This document shows positions 17,015 to 23,749 of a stretch of DNA of 36,305 bases, in pieces. Source of the DNA: Caldilineales bacterium (lineage in GTDB: Bacteria; Chloroflexota; Anaerolineae; J102); the NCBI GenBank assembly GCA_019695115.1, contig JAIBAP010000060.1:1-36305 (forward strand). The letters run 5' to 3'. The notes below the pieces were generated by a model. The model did no database searches and was not told the DNA's origin. It was given only the letters and a program-made list of their open reading frames with translations. The number at the start of each line of letters is the position of its first letter. Position 1 is the first letter of the stretch. Position numbers and translations under genes: made by a program.

Positions 17015-17593
17015 ATGAGTCTTGCTGATAGCGCCAAGAGCGGCCTCACTGCCGCCGGTGGTCTTCTCGACAAACTTCCCGTCATCGGCGCCTACCGCGC
17101 CAAAGAGATGCGCCGCGAGGCCGACAAACGCCTGCGCGAGACCGTCGCCCGGCGCCTGGAATCCTACCGCCGCAAGCTGACCGGCATGGAGCGAGATCTG
17201 GTCTCGGCCGGCCGGCTACGCAGCCTGCCTGACCTGGAACGGGCCGTCGGCCGGCTCCAGCTTCTGATCGACCGCATCCGCACCGCCGCCTATGGCTACG
17301 CCCCCTTCTTCGACCTCAACAAGGTGCGCGAGCCTGAACTCGAACGACTGATCGGCTTCGACCAGGCCATCGGCGAAAAAGTCGACGAGATCAACACCCG
17401 CATCGAGGCGTTGAACGCCGCCATGCAAACGGGCGAGGGCCACCAGAAGGCGCTGGATGAACTGATGGACGCTCTCAACGCCCTGCACGCTGATTTCGAC
17501 CAACGCTCACAGGCCATGATCGGCGCCGCCGTCAGCCCGGCGATGCCCGACCCCAGCCTTGACGCTCTCCCTTCCCCCGACGCCGGCCACTAA
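17015..17593 (+). CDS. Coiled-coil protein of unknown function, partner of SPFH gene
   Basis: A soluble, largely helical 192-residue protein. Heptad-like charged helices cover about residues 28-65 (YRAKEMRREADKRLRETVARRL), 70-90 and 118-165. A middle segment, TAAYGYAPFFDLNKVREPELERLI, is distinctive. The last 25 residues are Pro/Ala-rich. In size and helicity it recalls PspA/IM30 proteins (about 220 residues), but their N-terminal amphipathic signature is not present and I do not call it PspA. The ATG at 17015 has TCGGAGGAA about 10 nt upstream. It is 36 nt before the SPFH gene, so a functional pair is likely. Confidence 0.8.
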   Translation: MSLADSAKSGLTAAGGLLDKLPVIGAYRAKEMRREADKRLRETVARRLESYRRKLTGMERDLVSAGRLRSLPDLERAVGRLQLLIDRIRTAAYGYAPFFDLNKVREPELERLIGFDQAIGEKVDEINTRIEALNAAMQTGEGHQKALDELMDALNALHADFDQRSQAMIGAAVSPAMPDPSLDALPSPDAGH

Positions 17594-17629
17594 CCCATCC
17601 ACCTGCACCTCCCAAAGGAGAAAACCACC

Positions 17630-18676
17630 ATGCCACGGATCTTCGACATCGTTCAGGCGCCCAACCAGCGACCTGACCAACTCGTTCTGCGCGTCCCCGA
17701 AAAGGACTGGGGCGATATCCGCCTGGGTTCGCAACTCGTCGTCGGCGAAAGCCAGAACGCCGTTTTCTTCCGCGACGGCAAAGCCCTGGACACCTTCCAT
17801 GCCGGACGCCACACTCTCACCACCGCCAACATCCCGCTGCTGATCAACCTGCTTGGCAAGTTGTTCAAAAGCGAATCGCCTTTCAAGGCCTCGGTCTACT
17901 TCGTCAACATGGTCGATCTGCTCGACCAGAAATGGGGCACCTCCGAACCGATCGCCCTGCGCGACAAAGACCTGGGCATGGTGCGGCTGCGCGGCTTCGG
18001 CTCCTACTCGATGGCCGTCAGTGACGCCCAGCGTTTCGTCGCCCAGATCGTCGGGCAGCGCGGCTTCTACAACACCAGCGAGATCAGCGACTGGCTGCGC
18101 GGGCAGATCGTCTCCGCTTTCGCCGACCTGCTGGGCAGCACCCAGGCCGGCCTCTTCGACCTGCCTGCCCTCACCGATGAACTGAGTGTCGGGCTGAAGG
18201 CCAAAGTCGCGGAATCGTTCGAGCAGGTGGGCATCACCCTTAAACAACTCTTCCTGCAATCGGTGAGCGCCACCGAAGAAACGGTCAAGGCGATCGACGA
18301 GCGGGCGCAGATGGGCGCCATCGGCGACATGGACGCCTATCTGCGCTTCAAGGCGGCGCGAGCGATGGGCGATGCCGCCGCAGCCACGGGCCAGGGCGGC
18401 GGCACGGGCAGCGACTTGGTGGGGGCAGGGGTCGGCCTGGGCGCAGGCATGGGGCTGGGCGGGGGCATGGGGGCGATCATCGCCCAGGCCATGGCCGGCG
18501 CCACCCAACCCCGGCCGCAGACCGCCAGCGCCGCCCCGGCCAATCCCACCACCCCGGCCGAAATCCAGGCCCTGCTCGACAACCTGGACATGCGCCTGGC
18601 CAACGGTGAGATCAGCGAGGCAACCTACAACACGCTTGCTGCCAAATGGCAAAAGCGCCTGGCGGACATGAGCTAG
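17630..18676 (+). CDS. SPFH domain protein, YdjI-like
   Basis: A 348-residue member of the SPFH/Band-7 superfamily branch that includes B. subtilis YdjI. The N-terminus ([34 protein letters not shown]) is the characteristic start, followed by the SPFH body to about residue 215 and a helix ([36 protein letters not shown]). A Gly-rich low-complexity stretch (about 255-290) and an Ala/Pro linker follow, and the final 35 residues form a SHOCT-like short helical module ([26 protein letters not shown]). YdjI helps place the PspA homologue YdjF at stressed membrane; a scaffolding role here is inferred. AAAGGAG precedes the ATG. Confidence 0.88.
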   Translation: MPRIFDIVQAPNQRPDQLVLRVPEKDWGDIRLGSQLVVGESQNAVFFRDGKALDTFHAGRHTLTTANIPLLINLLGKLFKSESPFKASVYFVNMVDLLDQKWGTSEPIALRDKDLGMVRLRGFGSYSMAVSDAQRFVAQIVGQRGFYNTSEISDWLRGQIVSAFADLLGSTQAGLFDLPALTDELSVGLKAKVAESFEQVGITLKQLFLQSVSATEETVKAIDERAQMGAIGDMDAYLRFKAARAMGDAAAATGQGGGTGSDLVGAGVGLGAGMGLGGGMGAIIAQAMAGATQPRPQTASAAPANPTTPAEIQALLDNLDMRLANGEISEATYNTLAAKWQKRLADMS

Positions 18677-18708
18677 ACGCGCCCCGGCTGACCGGGTGTG
18701 TCATTCGT

Positions 18709-18742
18709 CTCGGCGGCAAACTCGATCGAGTTTGCCGCCGAG
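18709..18742. terminator. 34-nt perfect palindrome, probable terminator of the SPFH cassette
   Basis: CTCGGCGGCAAACTCGA and its exact reverse complement are directly joined, giving a hairpin with up to 17 bp less the turn. It follows the SPFH stop by 33 nt. The short AAATTCT after it is not a classical U-tract, so termination is probable but not certain. A protein-binding palindrome is the alternative. Confidence 0.6.
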
Positions 18743-18785
18743 AAATTCTCCCCCCTTTGCACCTGCCCTTTCACCTTTCCAGCCA

Positions 18786-19169
18786 ATGCCCTCCCCCGCT
18801 GACGACGCCCCCAGCCAGGCCCCCTATGCCTGCCACATCTTTCTCTGCGTGGGCGAATACTGCGACCCCCAGCGCCGTAGCCCGGCCCTCTGGCGCACCC
18901 TCAGCCGCGAACTGGGCGATCTGGGAAAATACGACAACCCCCTGCGCGTCAAACGCAGCCTCACCTCGTGCCTGGGTGTGTGCTACAACGGGCCGCTGAT
19001 GGTCGTTTACCCGGAGGGGATCTGGTACCACAGCGTCGATGAGGCCGTGCTTCGGCGCATCATCCACGAGCACCTGGCGGAGGGCCGCCCGGTGGAGGAG
19101 TACATCTTTCATCGCCTGGAAGACAACCCCTTCCTGGATGCCTCCGCCGACGGCGAGGCTGCTGCGTAA
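18786..19169 (+). CDS. (2Fe-2S) ferredoxin domain protein, thioredoxin-like
   Basis: A 127-residue protein of the thioredoxin-like [2Fe-2S] ferredoxin family. Cluster ligands are Cys21-x4-Cys26 ([11 protein letters not shown]) and Cys62-x3-Cys66 ([10 protein letters not shown]). The segments [34 protein letters not shown] are typical of the family, which includes cyanobacterial and clostridial small ferredoxins and the N-terminal domains of NADH dehydrogenase/hydrogenase subunits. The start at 18786 is chosen because a longer extension would read into the palindrome; no clear Shine-Dalgarno is seen. No hydrogenase genes are nearby, so its redox partner is unknown. Confidence 0.85.
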   Translation: MPSPADDAPSQAPYACHIFLCVGEYCDPQRRSPALWRTLSRELGDLGKYDNPLRVKRSLTSCLGVCYNGPLMVVYPEGIWYHSVDEAVLRRIIHEHLAEGRPVEEYIFHRLEDNPFLDASADGEAAA

Positions 19170-19171
19170 GT

Positions 19172-19200
19172 TTGCGCCAGGCCGGGCATTCGGCTATAAT
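19172..19200 (+). promoter_or_regulatory. Promoter of tRNA-Val and probably of the T-box leader
   Basis: TTGCGC (19172-19177), 17 nt, then perfect TATAAT (19195-19200); predicted start near 19207, five nt before the tRNA. Only 26 nt separate the tRNA from T-box stem I and hold no credible promoter. Confidence 0.75.
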
Positions 19201-19211
19201 CGAAAGCTAAT

Positions 19212-19285
19212 GGGTGGTTAGCTCAGGTGGCTAGAGCGCATGCTTGACATGCATGAGGTCACAAGTTCAAGTCTTGTACCGCCCA
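19212..19285 (+). tRNA. tRNA-Val (anticodon GAC)
   Basis: A full 74-nt cloverleaf: acceptor GGGTGGT/ACCGCCC with one G-U pair, D stem GCTC/GAGC, anticodon stem CATGC/GCATG with loop TTGACAT (anticodon GAC, reading GTC and GTT), variable loop AGGTC, T stem ACAAG/CTTGT with loop TTCAAGT, discriminator A. CCA is not encoded. The next element, a T-box leader, begins about 27 nt downstream, apparently within the same transcript. Confidence 0.96.
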
Positions 19286-19311
19286 CTTTTCATCATAAGT
19301 AACACGCTGAT

Positions 19312-19544
19312 CGGGACGAGTAACAGGCGCTGTCATGCCAGAGAGTGGAGGCCACCGGCTGAAAGCCTCCACCATACCAGCCCTGCCAAAACCCCCCGTG
19401 AGTGAAAAGGGGAACGGCCACACGCCCACTAACCTTTTCCGGCTGGCCCCGTTAACGGCCCCCAGAGATGACCGGCAAAGGCCGGTCGAATTGGGTGGAA
19501 CCACGCGGCCCTGCGTCCCAATGGATGGCAGGGCTTTTGTTTTG
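19312..19544 (+). promoter_or_regulatory. T-box riboswitch, threonine-specific (specifier ACC)
   Basis: Stem I is recognisable: base CGGG/CCCG, GAGTAA opposite the specifier loop, CAGG(C)GCTG (19324-19332) paired with CAGCCCTG (19378-19385), the AGAGAG motif (19340-19345) and a terminal hairpin TGGAGGC/GCCTCCA. The specifier loop CCAAAACCC (19386-19394) offers ACC (Thr) at 19391-19393. A stem GAAAAGG/CCTTTTC (19404-19439) and stem III GACCGGC/GCCGGTC (19470-19487) follow. The T-box core GGGTGGAACCACG lies at 19493-19505. The terminator GCCCTGC/GCAGGGC (19508-19534) ends in TTTTGTTTTG. Uncharged tRNA-Thr should allow read-through. The expected target thrS is 1.27 kb downstream, beyond an opposing gene. 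Confidence 0.92.
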
Positions 19545-19588
19545 CCCCCAACGTACTTTGTCAACCGCATACATCCCAAACAACAACT

Positions 19589-19617
19589 TTGACTTCTTTT
19601 CCCAGTTTAGGTATGAT
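19589..19617 (+). promoter_or_regulatory. Promoter-like sequence after the T-box terminator
   Basis: TTGACT, 17 nt, TATGAT, with predicted start near 19624. Its transcript would run antisense to the gene at 19773-20321 and on towards the small membrane gene and thrS. The stretch 19545-19772 otherwise shows no gene on either strand. Confidence 0.5.
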
Positions 19618-19772
19618 AGCTTACTGACCTGTCACGCATCCATCCGCACCTTTCCCCGGCATCGACTCAACCCGGCCGTCCCAGTTCACTGGTAGTCTCG
19701 CCCGGCCCTCGGTTGAAGAAGTGACCGGGGCGATGGCCGTTGCCCGGTCAGCCGGCCGATCGTCGGTTTCGG

Positions 19773-20321
19773 TCACAGCAAACGTCGCTCCACTTCCTCC
19801 AGCACCGAGTCGATAGACGATGAACGGTCGCCCCGCCGCTTCGAGGCGCTGCCATGATGACCTTCGGGTGCGAAGCCCGGTCTTCGCTCTGCAGGCCGCT
19901 CGCTCCATGCCGGGGGCATCCAGCCCGGCGCATGGCGGGCCGGATAGGCGGCGTTGCGCGAGTCGAACGTGGCGCTCTCGAGTTGCACCCCGGCCTGCAC
20001 CAGCAGATACTCGGCCCAGCGCGCCTGGCGTTGCTTGACATGGAAATACATGCAGCGGGCGTCGTGTGTGCGACCGAAGATGGCGATGCCGTACTTCTTC
20101 AGCAGCGCCTCGACTTCGTTCAGGCTGTAGGCGCCAGCGCGAGGGATGGCAAAGGTGTGCGTGTTGGTCATGAACAGGCTGCTGACCAGTTCGGCGGCGA
20201 AACCGGCCAGACCGTCCTTGCGGGCCTGACCGTAATCGCCATGTCGCAGCGACATGACCCAGCCTTCGATGCGATCGAGGTAGTTGAGATGGCCGAGAAG
20301 GTCATCGATGATGCCGCTCAT
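19773..20321 (-). CDS. Protein of unknown function under a LexA-type operator
   Basis: I do not recognise the family of this 182-residue protein. The first 115 residues look globular: a helical start with RIEGWVMSLRHGDYGQARKDGLAGFA, then LLKKYGIAIFGRTHDARCMYFHVKQRQARWAEYLL. The remainder is Pro/Arg/Ser-rich and likely flexible, with a short terminal helix (SVLEEVERRLL). No signal peptide or membrane helix is seen. Start: GGAGG four nt before the ATG, and a promoter with an operator palindrome 33 nt upstream. It lies opposite to all its neighbours, between the T-box and thrS. DNA-damage induction is inferred from the operator; the biochemical role is unknown. Confidence 0.75.
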   Translation of the reverse strand: MSGIIDDLLGHLNYLDRIEGWVMSLRHGDYGQARKDGLAGFAAELVSSLFMTNTHTFAIPRAGAYSLNEVEALLKKYGIAIFGRTHDARCMYFHVKQRQARWAEYLLVQAGVQLESATFDSRNAAYPARHAPGWMPPAWSERPAERRPGFAPEGHHGSASKRRGDRSSSIDSVLEEVERRLL

Positions 20322-20353
20322 GTTGCCTCCAAGATCATAGGAATGGTGCCGAG

Positions 20354-20383
20354 AGTATACAGAACATATGTTCTATTCTGCAA
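20354..20383 (-). promoter_or_regulatory. Promoter with GAAC-N4-GTTC palindrome (LexA/SOS-box type)
   Basis: On the minus strand, TTGCAG (20383-20378), 18 nt, TATACT (20359-20354). The palindrome AGAACATATGTTCT (20361-20374) fills the spacer. It matches the B. subtilis/mycobacterial LexA consensus CGAACRNRYGTTCG in all eight core positions and sits where repressor would block RNA polymerase. Predicted start is near 20347. No lexA gene is in the window. Confidence 0.7.
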
Positions 20384-20473
20384 ATCGTCCAGAGCGCCGA
20401 TGTGGGCGGCGCGGCGCCTGGAAACGGCTGCGTCAGCCAGGCAACTGCTGCGATAGCCAGCAGGAGGCGTATC

Positions 20474-20797
20474 GTGGAAGAGACGATCAGAACTTTTGGC
20501 GAGCGCATTTTCGATATGTCCGGCTACATTGTGTTGGGCCTGGCGCTGCTCGGTCTGGCCGGCTATTTTCAGCGACTGTATGCCAGCGGCAAGAAGAACT
20601 ATGACAAGATGTGGGCGCCGGTTGCCCCCACCTTGGAAGCCAGGCCGTCGCCGATCGATCAAGTCGTCAAGGGTGGGATGGGATGTGTGCAGGCAGTGAT
20701 CGCCATTTTCTTAGTTCTCATTGCTCTTTTCTTGGCCTTCGATGCCATGTTCAATCGCTTCGAGTTTCTCTTCTCCATCCTGAATGGAACCCAATGA
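20474..20797 (+). CDS. Small two-helix membrane protein
   Basis: A 108-residue protein of unknown function. The GTG at 20474 is preferred because AGGAGG (20462-20467) lies six nt before it; the frame is open further upstream with no better signal. One helix at about residues 15-32 (MSGYIVLGLALLGLAGYFQ) and a second at about 73-95 (VQAVIAIFLVLIALFLAFDAM) flank a basic loop with YASGKKNYDKMW. It ends 16 nt before thrS and is probably co-transcribed with it. I can propose no function. Confidence 0.7.
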   Translation: MEETIRTFGERIFDMSGYIVLGLALLGLAGYFQRLYASGKKNYDKMWAPVAPTLEARPSPIDQVVKGGMGCVQAVIAIFLVLIALFLAFDAMFNRFEFLFSILNGTQ

Positions 20798-20813
20798 GTC
20801 TGGCAGGTGCATG

Positions 20814-22637
20814 ATGTCAAGTCAATCCGGTCAATCCGCCGACAGTCCCTACGACGAGTACTATCGTCTTCGCCATTCCGCTGCCCATGTCATGGCGCAG
20901 GCCGTGTTGGAACGCTTCCCTCAGGCCAAGATCGCCATCGGCCCCCCAATCAAGGAGGGGTTTTACTACGATTTCGATCTGGGCCGTGAGGTTGACGGCA
21001 GCCTGCGCACTTTCACGCCCGAAGACCTTGAAGCGATCGAGAAGCGTATGCGACAGATCGTGTCCGGGCGGCATCCCTTTTCCAAGCGCGTCGTTGCAGC
21101 CGACGAAGCGCGGGCCCTGTTCGCCGGGCAACCGTACAAGATCGAGTTGATCGATGGCCTGGCAGCAGGCGGCGTCGATGAATATGGCGAGCGGGTCGAG
21201 GGCGCGGTCGAGATCTCGACCTATCGCCAGGATACGTTCGAGGACCTGTGCCGGGGTCCGCACGTCGAGCACACGGGTCAGATTCCACCGGACGGGTTCA
21301 AGCTGCTGCAGGTGGCCGGCGCCTACTGGCGCGGCGACGAAAAGCGCCCGATGCTCCAACGTATCTACGGCACGGCCTGGAAAAACAAGAAGGAATTGGA
21401 CGCCTATCTTCAGCGTCTGGAAGAAGCGCGGCTGCGCGACCACCGCAAGCTGGGCAAGGAACTGGATCTGTTCAGCACCAACCACGAGATGGTGGGCGGT
21501 GGGCTGATCCTGTGGCACCCCAAGGGCGGGTTGATGCGCTATCTGGCCGAGGAGCATTCCAAGAAGATGCACCTGGAGGGCGGCTACCAATTCGTCTATA
21601 CGCCGCACATCGGGCGTTCGGTGCTTTGGGAAACGAGCGGGCATCTCGGTTTCTACAAGGAGAATATGTACTCGCCCATCGACATCGAGGGCCAGGAGTA
21701 CTATCTGAAGCCGATGAACTGCCCCTTCCACTGCCATATCTTCAAGAGCAGTGTGCGTTCGTATCGCGACCTGCCGATGCGGCTGGCAGAATGGGGGACG
21801 GTGTATCGTTTCGAGCGGTCGGGTGTGTTGCACGGGCTGACGCGTGTGCGCGGGTTCACGCAGGACGACGCCCATCTGTTCTGCTCACCCGAACAAATGC
21901 CAGAAGAGATCGACAAAGTGCTGGCCTTTAGTATTGGCCTGCTGCGTGACTTCGGTTTCGACAAGTTCCAGATGTACCTCAGCACGCGTCCAGCCAAGCG
22001 CGTCGGCGATGAATCGAAGTGGGATGCAGCGGAGTCGGCGCTGCTGAATGCCATCCAGCGTTCAGGCCATCCCTATGCCATCCATGAGGGCGACGGCGCC
22101 TTTTACGGACCCAAGATCGACATCTATGTCACGGACGCGCTGGAACGGCCCTGGCAGCTCAGCACCATCCAGTTCGATTTCAACATGGCAGAGCGTTTCG
22201 AATTGGCCTACGTCGGCGCGGACGGCGGCCAGCACCGGCCCTATATGATCCATCGCGCCCTGATGGGCAGCATGGAGCGTTTCTTTGGCGTCTTGATCGA
22301 ACACTACGGCGGCAATTTCCCGGTCTGGCTGACGCCCGTGCAAGCGAAGGTCATCCCCATCACCAGCGAGCAGAACGACTACGCCGTTCAGGTCGCGGGC
22401 CAGCTGGCAGCGGCAGGGCTGCGGGTCGAGGTCGATGAGGGTGAGGAGCGGATGAACGCCAAGATCCGCAACGCCCAACTGCAAAAAATCCCCTACATGC
22501 TCGTCCTGGGCGGGCAGGAGATGGCAGCCGAGACGGTCAATGTCCGGCTGCGCAGCGGCGAGCGGGCCGGCACGATGTCGGTTGCCGATTTCACAAGCCT
22601 TGTTCAAGAGGCGGTGGCGAAGCGGGTTGCTATCTGA
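20814..22637 (+). CDS. thrS: Threonyl-tRNA synthetase lacking the TGS domain
   Basis: ThrRS charges tRNA-Thr with threonine and edits mischarged serine. The editing domain has His21-x3-His25 (RHSAAHVM) and Cys146-x3-His150 (CRGPH). The catalytic zinc site is Cys303, His354 and His480; the spacings of 51 and 126 residues equal those of E. coli Cys334, His385 and His511. The anticodon-binding domain is complete at the C-terminus. The protein is 608 residues and starts about 20 residues before the editing domain, so the N-terminal TGS domain is absent. ATGATG at 20811/20814: the second start has GCAGGTG four nt upstream. The Thr T-box is 1.27 kb upstream. Confidence 0.95.
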   Translation: MSSQSGQSADSPYDEYYRLRHSAAHVMAQAVLERFPQAKIAIGPPIKEGFYYDFDLGREVDGSLRTFTPEDLEAIEKRMRQIVSGRHPFSKRVVAADEARALFAGQPYKIELIDGLAAGGVDEYGERVEGAVEISTYRQDTFEDLCRGPHVEHTGQIPPDGFKLLQVAGAYWRGDEKRPMLQRIYGTAWKNKKELDAYLQRLEEARLRDHRKLGKELDLFSTNHEMVGGGLILWHPKGGLMRYLAEEHSKKMHLEGGYQFVYTPHIGRSVLWETSGHLGFYKENMYSPIDIEGQEYYLKPMNCPFHCHIFKSSVRSYRDLPMRLAEWGTVYRFERSGVLHGLTRVRGFTQDDAHLFCSPEQMPEEIDKVLAFSIGLLRDFGFDKFQMYLSTRPAKRVGDESKWDAAESALLNAIQRSGHPYAIHEGDGAFYGPKIDIYVTDALERPWQLSTIQFDFNMAERFELAYVGADGGQHRPYMIHRALMGSMERFFGVLIEHYGGNFPVWLTPVQAKVIPITSEQNDYAVQVAGQLAAAGLRVEVDEGEERMNAKIRNAQLQKIPYMLVLGGQEMAAETVNVRLRSGERAGTMSVADFTSLVQEAVAKRVAI

Positions 22638-22652
22638 ACGTGTCTCTGTCCA

Positions 22653-22717
22653 CACCTGTCAGGTCGAGTGAAGCGCGGCAGCTGGGCCGTGCGTCTGCGC
22701 CGAAGACCTGACAGGTG
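22653..22717. repeat. Inverted repeat CACCTGTCAGGTC, possible thrS terminator
   Basis: CACCTGTCAGGTC (22653-22665) and its exact complement GACCTGACAGGTG (22705-22717) enclose 39 nt. Each arm is itself almost palindromic. It lies between thrS and the infC promoter. Together with 2822-2857 it suggests a family of ACCTGNNAGGT repeats. No U-tract follows. Confidence 0.6.
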
Positions 22718-22735
22718 CGGAAGTGGCGCGTCGAT

Positions 22736-22765
22736 TTGGCGTTTTCGAGAGCATTGTGCTATTCT
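22736..22765 (+). promoter_or_regulatory. Promoter of infC-rpmI-rplT
   Basis: TTGGCG (22736-22741), 18 nt, TATTCT (22760-22765) with extended TG at 22757-22758. Start near 22772 leaves a 74-nt leader before the proposed infC start. Confidence 0.55.
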
Positions 22766-22772
22766 CCTCCGT

Positions 22773-22816
22773 CGCAACGGAAGTTGTTGCGATTCTGGTC
22801 GCGCGTGAGCGCGACC
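22773..22816 (+). promoter_or_regulatory. Structured infC leader, two hairpins
   Basis: Hairpin 1: CGCAAC (22773-22778) with GTTGCG (22786-22791). Hairpin 2: GGTCGCGC-GTGA-GCGCGACC (22797-22816), an 8-bp stem with a GNRA-type tetraloop. infC-rpmI-rplT leaders are often bound by L20 or attenuated; which applies here cannot be told by eye. Confidence 0.45.
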
Positions 22817-22845
22817 TCATTTGTACCACTCAAGCGAGGAACACA

Positions 22846-23397
22846 ATCGTTCGACGAGTTGAACAGACATCCCAACAGACAGCGGGCGTTCGCATCAATG
22901 AACGCATTCGCGTCCCCGAAGTGCGAGTCATCGATGAAAATGGCGTGCAGTTGGGGATCATGCCGCCAGCCGAGGCGCTTAGGTTAGCCGTTGCTCGCGA
23001 GTTGGACCTGGTCGAGGTGGCGCCGGGCGCGCAACCGCCCGTCTGCCGTCTGATGAACTTTGGCAAGTATCAATACGAGCAAACGAAGCGCGAACGGCAG
23101 GCGCGGCGGGCGCAGAAGCAGATCGAGGTCAAGGAGGTGCGTCTGCGCCCCAAGACCGGTGATCATGACACCGAAGTGCGGATGCGGCAGGCGCGCAGGT
23201 TCCTGGAGGATGGCAACAAGGTCAAGGTGCGTGTGCGCTTCCGTGGCCGCGAGATTTACCATCCCGAATTGGCGACCGAGATCTTGGCCGAGTTCGCGCA
23301 GCGGCTGGCCGATGTGGGTCAGGTCGAGCAGCAGGCCAATATGGAAGGGCCGAGTATGCTGATGATCATGGCGCCGCTGCCCAGCAAACACAAGTAG
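22846..23397 (+). CDS. infC: Translation initiation factor IF-3, probable ATC start
   Basis: IF3 binds the 30S subunit and enforces correct start-codon selection. The N-domain (RINERIRVPEVRVIDENGVQLGI), linker (YEQTKRERQARRAQKQIEVKEVRLRPKTGDHD) and C-domain (VRVRFRGREI to SMLMIMAPLP) are complete. A GTG at 22723 would give 224 residues but lies upstream of the likely promoter, and its extension is not IF3-like. AGGA (22837-22840) stands five nt before ATC at 22846, giving 184 codons with stop and a normal IF3 length of 183. Non-AUG starts (AUU in E. coli, AUC and AUA elsewhere) are known for infC and serve autoregulation. Confidence 0.9.
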   Translation: MVRRVEQTSQQTAGVRINERIRVPEVRVIDENGVQLGIMPPAEALRLAVARELDLVEVAPGAQPPVCRLMNFGKYQYEQTKRERQARRAQKQIEVKEVRLRPKTGDHDTEVRMRQARRFLEDGNKVKVRVRFRGREIYHPELATEILAEFAQRLADVGQVEQQANMEGPSMLMIMAPLPSKHK

Positions 23398-23454
23398 TCC
23401 CGTCTGCGCGGTCATTCCCCTCGCGCATTTCTGTTCCAAACTACATAACATCAC

Positions 23455-23503
23455 AAAGAGGGTGCTTCGCCGGGTTCGTCCCCGCGTTCGTTGCTCCCTC
23501 TTT
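23455..23503 (+). promoter_or_regulatory. Hairpin in the infC-rpmI spacer
   Basis: AAAGAGGG (23455-23462) pairs with CCCTCTTT (23496-23503) around a GC-rich loop, then ATTTGTC and the rpmI Shine-Dalgarno AGGAG. It may attenuate, or form an L20-binding site. Confidence 0.45.
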
Positions 23504-23525
23504 ATTTGTCAGGAGTTTTCATATC

Positions 23526-23735
23526 ATGCCGAAAATCAAGACCTACAAAGGCGCAGCCAAACGGTTCACCGTTTCTGCCAATGGCAAACTTCGCCGCATC
23601 CACCAGGGCAAAGGCCATCTGAAGCGCCGCACGCCCAAGCGCACCAAGCGCCAGTTCGATAAATTGATGACCGATGAGCTGCGCACCCACAAGACGATGG
23701 TGCAGCGTTTGGCGCCGTATCTGAAGAACGACTGA
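23526..23735 (+). CDS. rpmI: 50S ribosomal protein L35
   Basis: A 69-residue large-subunit protein of standard length. The start [13 protein letters not shown] and the basic core [24 protein letters not shown] are diagnostic. It sits between infC and rplT in the universally common order. AGGAG lies ten nt before the ATG. Translation may be coupled to L20-mediated regulation of the operon as in other bacteria. Confidence 0.96.
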   Translation: MPKIKTYKGAAKRFTVSANGKLRRIHQGKGHLKRRTPKRTKRQFDKLMTDELRTHKTMVQRLAPYLKND

Positions 23736-23749
23736 GGTTTATTGCTGCC

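Noticed and set aside
19854-20456. Plus-strand open frame of 200 codons opposite the LexA-boxed gene
   Set aside because: No ribosome-binding site and no recognisable segments; the minus gene has a promoter, a Shine-Dalgarno and globular composition.
22723-22845. GTG start of infC at 22723
   Set aside because: It precedes the likely promoter, and the extra residues do not resemble IF3.
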